Position numbers and translations under genes: made by a program
NCBI RefSeq assembly: GCF_049671045.1
Contig: NZ_JBATUH010000090.1
Span: 1-16,797, forward strand
Direction: 5' to 3'
Length of the DNA: 16,797 bases
DNA from: Parvibaculum sp049671045
Lineage (GTDB): Bacteria > Pseudomonadota > Alphaproteobacteria > Parvibaculales > Parvibaculaceae
Notes under the pieces: generated by a model
The model's input: the letters and a program-made list of their open reading frames with translations, nothing else
What the model was told of the DNA's origin: nothing
The model's database searches: none
Part shown: piece by piece, positions 12,996 through 16,797 of the stretch
Layout: the number at the start of each line of letters is the position of its first letter
Numbering within the stretch: position 1 is the stretch's first letter

Positions 12996-13880
12996 ATGAA
13001 GATTTCTTTGGTTATACCCAACTATAATTCAGGCAATATTATCGAGCGGGCCATCTCCTCAGTCGTCAGCCAGAACTATCCGGACCTCGAACTCATTCTC
13101 GTCGACGGGGGGAGCACCGATGAATCGATCCGGATTTGCCGCGAACATGCCGATCTTTTCTCCGTTTTTGTGAGCGAACCGGATGCCGGCATCGCGGATG
13201 CCCTCAACAAGGGATTTGCGCGGGCATCGGGCGATCTGTTCGGCTGGCTGGCGGCCGACGACGAGTTGGCGCCGGGAGCGCTGCACCATTGGAACGAGCT
13301 GTTCCAGCGCCATCCGGAAGTCGATGCGATAACCGGTGGCTGCCTGCGCGTGTTCGAGGATGGAAGCACGCTGATCACGACGCCGCGCGCCGATGTCATG
13401 CAGCGCATAACCTTCAATAACGGGATCGAGCAGCCGAGCACGCTATGGCGCGCCGGATTGCATCGCAGGATCGGCGCGCTCGACACCAGCTACAAGCTCG
13501 CCTTCGACTGGGATCTCTGGTGCCGCTTCAGGAAGGCGGGCGCTCGCGTCATGCCGATTGACCGCGTCATGTCGCATTATCATTTTTCGGCCACGAACCT
13601 TACATCGAGCTCGGGCGAAAAGCTGATGCGCGAGATGTTCCGTGTCGTGCGCACTCACGGTCCCTATTTCGGCCTCGTGGCCTATGTCTATCTCGCCCTG
13701 TTCAAATATTTCGATCTTCACGGCTGCTTCGACAAGCCGAAGACATGGTCGCTGAGGCGCGCGGCGCTGAGGGTGTTTCTGGGCTTTCTGTATGTGATTT
13801 TCACGCCTCGCATTATCAGGGCGTATAACTGGAAATTCATTTCGCGGCAGATGCGCGGGCTCGTCTGGTTCAGGCGCTGA
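12996..13880 (+). CDS. Glycosyltransferase family 2 protein
   Basis: A 294-residue GT-A-fold enzyme transferring a nucleotide-activated sugar to a surface glycan or lipid carrier. The N-terminus MKISLVIPNYNSGNIIERAI (1-20) and ILVDGGSTDESI (34-45) form the nucleotide-binding fold. EPDAGIADALNKGFARASGD (61-80) leads to WLAADDELAPGAL with the D88-D89 metal site, then IEQPSTLWRAGLHRRIGALD and FDWDLWCRF, the acceptor-side motif of this GT2 subgroup. The C-terminal 60 residues are basic and hydrophobic, suggesting membrane association. I chose ATG 12996 over in-frame ATG 12960 because GAGGGGG lies 5 nt upstream and the family start falls there. It is divergent from the GT25 gene and converges with the DHA2 efflux gene 23 nt away. 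Confidence 0.93.
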   Translation: MKISLVIPNYNSGNIIERAISSVVSQNYPDLELILVDGGSTDESIRICREHADLFSVFVSEPDAGIADALNKGFARASGDLFGWLAADDELAPGALHHWNELFQRHPEVDAITGGCLRVFEDGSTLITTPRADVMQRITFNNGIEQPSTLWRAGLHRRIGALDTSYKLAFDWDLWCRFRKAGARVMPIDRVMSHYHFSATNLTSSSGEKLMREMFRVVRTHGPYFGLVAYVYLALFKYFDLHGCFDKPKTWSLRRAALRVFLGFLYVIFTPRIIRAYNWKFISRQMRGLVWFRR

Positions 13881-13903
13881 TTTGGGAGCGCGACGCCGAG
13901 GCG

Positions 13904-15355
13904 TCACTCCGCCGCGGGCTGGCGCAATTCCTCCTCGCGCTTCTCTGTAGCAGATGCGCGTCTGTGGCCGCTGACCTCATGGCCCGCATCGGCCGGCAAC
14001 GGCAGGAAGAAGACGAGCGGCGCAAGACCGATCAGCGCGATGACGAAATAGGCCGGGCTGAAATCGCTTGCGGTGAGCTCCGCCCTTCCGCTGAAGGAAA
14101 GCGTCATGTGCAGAAGCAGCGCGCCAATGCCGACGCCGAAGCTCAGCGACAATTGCTGGGCGACGCTCGAGAGCGTGGTCGCGCGGCTCATCATCGGCAA
14201 GGCGATGTCGGCATAGGCGATCGTATTGAGCGCGGTGAATTGCAGCGAGCGGAAGAAGCCGCCGATGAGCAGGGTCGCGATGATCAGGAGATGCGGCGTC
14301 ATGGGCGTGAAGAACCCGTAGGACGCCATGAAGGCGGCGCAGATGAATGTGTTCGCCAGCAGAACGGTGCGGAAGCCGAAATACCGGATGATCGGGCCCG
14401 CTGTGAATTTCATGACGATGGCGCCCGCTGCGCCGGCAAAGGTGATCATGCCGGAGGCGAAAGGAGTGAGGCCGAAGCCGAGCTGAAGCATCATCGGGGT
14501 CAGGAAGGGAAGGGCGCCGATCCCCATGCGGAAGAGAAAGCCGCCCGTCACGCTCGCGCCGAATGTACGTACGCGGATTAGCGATATGTCGATGATGGGC
14601 GCGGCCGTCGCCCGGGTGTGCCGGTAATAAAGCGCGAGGAAGCCGATGCCTCCGGCGAGCAGCGCGAGCACGGCGGGGGTCGGCAGGATGCCCCGGCCGA
14701 CATTCTCGAAGCCGAACATGGTGGCCGCAAGGCCGATGCTCACGATAGCAAATCCGATCCCGTCGAAGCGGTCGGCGCGCTCTTCCTTCGTGTTGGGGAT
14801 GAAGATCATCGCCAGGATGACGCCGAGAATGCCGATCGGAATGTTGATGAGGAATATCCACCGCCAGCTTCCATAGGTGGCGATGAAGCCTCCGAGCGGC
14901 GGCCCGACCACGGGCCCGATGAGAGCGGGCACGGTGAGCCATGCCATGGCGTTGACGAGTTGAGATTTCTCCACCGTCCGCAGAACGACGAGCCGGCCGA
15001 CGGGCACCATCATGGCCCCGCCCATGCCTTGCACCACGCGCGCAAGCACGAGCTCGGACAGGCTGTTCACGAAGGAGCAGCCGATCGAACCCAATGTGAA
15101 TATGACGATGGCTATACAGAAGACGGTGCGCGCGCCGAAACGATCGGCGATCCAGCCCGAGAGCGGAATGAAGATGCCGAGGCTCAGCAGATAGGCCGTG
15201 ATGGCGAGGTTGAGCCGGAGCGGGTCTTCGCCGAAGGACTGCGCGATGGCGGGCAGGGCCGTCGCGATCACCGTCGAGTCCAGATGCTCCATGAAGAGCG
15301 CGCAGGCGATGATGAGTGGAACGAGAATGGCCCTGGACGGCGCGGCTTCTGACAT
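13904..15355 (-). CDS. DHA2-family (EmrB/QacA-type) MFS drug-efflux transporter
   Basis: A 483-residue proton-driven inner-membrane antiporter, the usual length for the DHA2 family with about fourteen helices. TM1 carries LDSTVIATALPAIAQSF (25-41, motif D1), the loop GWIADRFGAR (67-76, motif A) follows, then LARVVQGMGGAMMVPVGR (104-121, motif B region) and ALIGPVVGPPLGGFIATYGSWRWIFLINIPIG (144-175, antiporter motif C and the DHA2 signature). The C-terminal tail is hydrophilic. ATG 15355 shows no clear Shine-Dalgarno. No EmrA membrane-fusion partner or dedicated regulator is adjacent, so it may act alone. The substrate, drugs or metabolites, cannot be told. It diverges from the small two-TM gene across 282 bp. 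Confidence 0.93.
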   Translation of the reverse strand: MSEAAPSRAILVPLIIACALFMEHLDSTVIATALPAIAQSFGEDPLRLNLAITAYLLSLGIFIPLSGWIADRFGARTVFCIAIVIFTLGSIGCSFVNSLSELVLARVVQGMGGAMMVPVGRLVVLRTVEKSQLVNAMAWLTVPALIGPVVGPPLGGFIATYGSWRWIFLINIPIGILGVILAMIFIPNTKEERADRFDGIGFAIVSIGLAATMFGFENVGRGILPTPAVLALLAGGIGFLALYYRHTRATAAPIIDISLIRVRTFGASVTGGFLFRMGIGALPFLTPMMLQLGFGLTPFASGMITFAGAAGAIVMKFTAGPIIRYFGFRTVLLANTFICAAFMASYGFFTPMTPHLLIIATLLIGGFFRSLQFTALNTIAYADIALPMMSRATTLSSVAQQLSLSFGVGIGALLLHMTLSFSGRAELTASDFSPAYFVIALIGLAPLVFFLPLPADAGHEVSGHRRASATEKREEELRQPAAE

Positions 15356-15533
15356 CGGGGAACCGTGACCATGCTTCTGCGGGTGTCGGTACCGTAACTC
15401 GCGCGACGCGCGGTCCGGGCCGTCCGGCTCGGCCTTGTCGCCGCCACCTGGGTCGCGAGGTTCGTGCTTCTAGACCCCTTCCAACGCCGCAGGCAAGCCA
15501 TTCCGGCTCATTTCACACGACGTTGCCGTGCAT

Positions 15534-15575
15534 TTGGCCGGCGAAATGGCAATTCCCTTTTGCCACGGCGGCCAA
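15534..15575. repeat. Nested inverted repeats upstream of the two-TM protein gene
   Basis: The outer arms TTGGCCG (15534-15540) and CGGCCAA (15569-15575) enclose inner arms TGGCAA (15547-15552) and TTGCCA (15560-15565) around TTCCCTT. All four arms pair perfectly. A further TTGCCA follows at 15579-15584. It lies 63 nt before the GTG at 15638, within the 282-bp divergent gap 15356-15637. It could be a protein-binding site or a structured leader. Confidence 0.45.
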
Positions 15576-15637
15576 TGCTTGCCAAAATGGGACAAAACAG
15601 GCGGCGCAGGGGGCCGCTGTAAGTATGGGGGGTAGTC

Positions 15638-15985
15638 GTGTTGCCGGTCGATCTTTCGTCAACCTGGATTCCGTTGAGCCTGCTTGGCGTTCTTTGCCTC
15701 TACATGGTGTTCCTGTTCATGCAGGAACGCCGCGAGAGCAGGGCGCTGCTGGCGGCCGAAGCCGCAGCGTCGGCAATGGCGCCGGCCGAACCAAGCTTTG
15801 CGGCTGCGCCCTCCGCTCCTGCCGCGCCCGTGGCTCCCGTCATGGCGGTGAAGGAAAGTCCCGCCAGGCGCAAGCCGCGTCTCGTCTGGCGCACGGCGTG
15901 GATCTGGCTTCCCTTCATGGCCGGATTTGCCGGACAAGCCTATCTCGACATCATCAAGCCGCTGGTCGAGAAGGCCGGGGTCTGA
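15638..15985 (+). CDS. Small two-TM membrane protein of unknown function
   Basis: A 115-residue protein I do not recognise. It starts at GTG 15638 with a G-run (GGGGGG) 5 nt upstream. Residues 10-28 (WIPLSLLGVLCLYMVFLFM) form one membrane helix, followed by QERRES. Residues 38-72 are almost only Ala, Pro, Ser and Val, a flexible or periplasmic linker. A basic patch (ARRKPR) leads to a second hydrophobic, tryptophan-rich helix WIWLPFMAGFAGQAYL (88-103) and a short polar tail. The codon pattern is consistent with real coding and the stop is 6 nt from the convergent PrpD-like gene, but no homologue is recalled. It could be a small assembly or regulatory membrane subunit. Confidence is for the gene existing, not a role. 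Confidence 0.65.
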   Translation: MLPVDLSSTWIPLSLLGVLCLYMVFLFMQERRESRALLAAEAAASAMAPAEPSFAAAPSAPAAPVAPVMAVKESPARRKPRLVWRTAWIWLPFMAGFAGQAYLDIIKPLVEKAGV

Positions 15986-15991
15986 TCGCGA

Positions 15992-16797
15992 TCAGGCGAT
16001 TTCGAGATCGGGGAGACCTCCACCGGACGGAAGCTCCATGATCCCGTCGATGATGCGGTCGGGCTCGCCGACGCCGCCATGGGCGAGAAGCATCCGCGCC
16101 TTGGCGACCATGGCGTCGCGCGACAGTGGCGCTTCGGGGTCGCCCTTGGCGTTCTCGCGCCGCGCGGAGATCTCGCTGCCGTCGCGCAGACGGACGCGCA
16201 CTTCCGCGCCCCAGGCTTTGGGATAGGCCGCGCGATAGGGGTCGCGGGCATGGATGGCGACCTTTAGCGCGAGGGCGGCGCATTCGTCGCGGGCGGCGGC
16301 CCCGAACGCCTCGAAATCGACAATGGGCAGGCTCAGCGCGGCGGCCACCGCATGCTGGAGCGAGAACTTCGCCTCATAGTCGCTCGTGGCGACGGGACGG
16401 TCGCAGACGTCGAGCGCGGCCTGATAGGTGTCGACCTCGACGGAGACGATTTCGCGGCCCGCAATGGCGATGCGCAATTCCTCGGCGGCGTCGATCGCCG
16501 GATGGGTGTGGCGGCAGGACGGCCACGGCTTGATCGAGGTCCGCACGAGCTGCCACGGCGCATCCGCCGCGCGCAGGACCGCATCGGGATCGGCGTCGGG
16601 GCAGGCGGCGCGAAAGAAGCCCTTCTCGCCCTCGAGAATCCGGGCGGGACCAGTGAAGCCGAACGAGGCGAGAAGCGCGGCCTTAAGGCCCGCTTCGGCG
16701 GCATGCCCCGCATGGAGGTGCTTCGTCATCGCACCGGTTTCGAGAAACTGCCAGAGCCCCGCCGACTGGCTGCCCGCATTGCCGAGAGCGTGAACTG
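15992..16797 (-). CDS. MmgE/PrpD-family protein, 5' part beyond the window
   Basis: About 268 C-terminal residues of a protein that is normally about 450-500 residues long; the frame is open to base 16797, so the internal ATG at 16729 is not the start. The family includes 2-methylcitrate dehydratase and cis-aconitate decarboxylase. Recognisable are ALGNAGSQSAGLWQFLETGAMTKHLHAGHAAEAG, the most conserved stretch of the fold, then GFTGPARILEGEKGFFRA, SIKPWPSCRHTHPAIDAA and DYEAKFSLQHAVAAAL. Paralogues dehydrate or decarboxylate different tricarboxylic acids, and the sequence does not separate them; the absence of prpB/prpC next to it within the window argues against assuming the methylcitrate cycle. 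It converges with the small two-TM gene. Confidence 0.92.
   Translation of the reverse strand, partial: VHALGNAGSQSAGLWQFLETGAMTKHLHAGHAAEAGLKAALLASFGFTGPARILEGEKGFFRAACPDADPDAVLRAADAPWQLVRTSIKPWPSCRHTHPAIDAAEELRIAIAGREIVSVEVDTYQAALDVCDRPVATSDYEAKFSLQHAVAAALSLPIVDFEAFGAAARDECAALALKVAIHARDPYRAAYPKAWGAEVRVRLRDGSEISARRENAKGDPEAPLSRDAMVAKARMLLAHGGVGEPDRIIDGIMELPSGGGLPDLEIA

Noticed and set aside
15547..15563. Sigma54 promoter (TGGCAA followed by TTGC).
   Set aside because: GG and GC are separated by 12 bases instead of the strict 10, and the elements are explained by the nested inverted repeat.

Overview
The window is high-GC bacterial DNA, densely coded on both strands, with short Shine-Dalgarno-led genes. 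The gene content points to an alphaproteobacterium: an AcuR/AcuI pair, a stand-alone quinol-type nitric oxide reductase, MmgE/PrpD, a Chloroflexus-type malyl-CoA lyase, and MCT/OFA-like MFS carriers. A Parvibaculum- or Hyphomicrobiales-like host fits best, but the genus is an impression and not a demonstrated fact. I see no integrase, transposase, IS element, CRISPR array or rRNA. No stretch longer than about 300 bases lacks a gene.

Layout. (1) 1-1271: the 5' part of a malyl-CoA lyase-like gene runs off the left edge on the minus strand. It diverges from a small secreted barrel protein (792-1271). (2) 1293-4495, minus strand: two paralogous 12-TM MFS carriers flank a gamma-carbonic-anhydrase-like hexapeptide protein; the first carrier and the hexapeptide gene overlap by an ATGA. 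(3) 4691-5308, plus strand: a glutathione S-transferase diverges from that operon behind a 15-bp palindrome and ends at a textbook terminator. (4) 5459-6721, plus strand: two tandem paralogous secreted proteins with six conserved cysteines each, then a hotdog thioesterase-like protein. An 8-bp inverted repeat sits just upstream of the first RBS. (5) 6986-9250, plus strand: qNorB. (6) 9345-11650, minus strand: acuR-acuI-AhpD-like gene, with an operator-like palindrome before acuR and a 25-nt perfect hairpin between the last two genes. (7) 11874-13880: tRNA-Ser(UGA) on the minus strand. Its 5' end is overlapped by the C-terminal codons of a family-25 glycosyltransferase, and a family-2 glycosyltransferase diverges from that across an AT-rich promoter region. 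(8) 13904-15355, minus strand: DHA2/EmrB-type drug efflux carrier. (9) 15638-15985, plus strand: a small two-TM protein of unknown role. (10) 15992 to the right edge, minus strand: the C-terminal part of an MmgE/PrpD protein.

How the genes may work together (inference). The malyl-CoA lyase, the MFS carriers and the MmgE/PrpD protein suggest uptake and turnover of small carboxylic acids, and AcuI adds acryloyl-CoA reduction towards propionyl-CoA. qNorB, the AhpD-like protein, the GST and the DHA2 pump are stress and detoxification functions. The least explained locus is the tandem six-cysteine secreted pair with its own candidate operator. The second most unusual feature is the glycosyltransferase reading frame that ends inside a tRNA gene.
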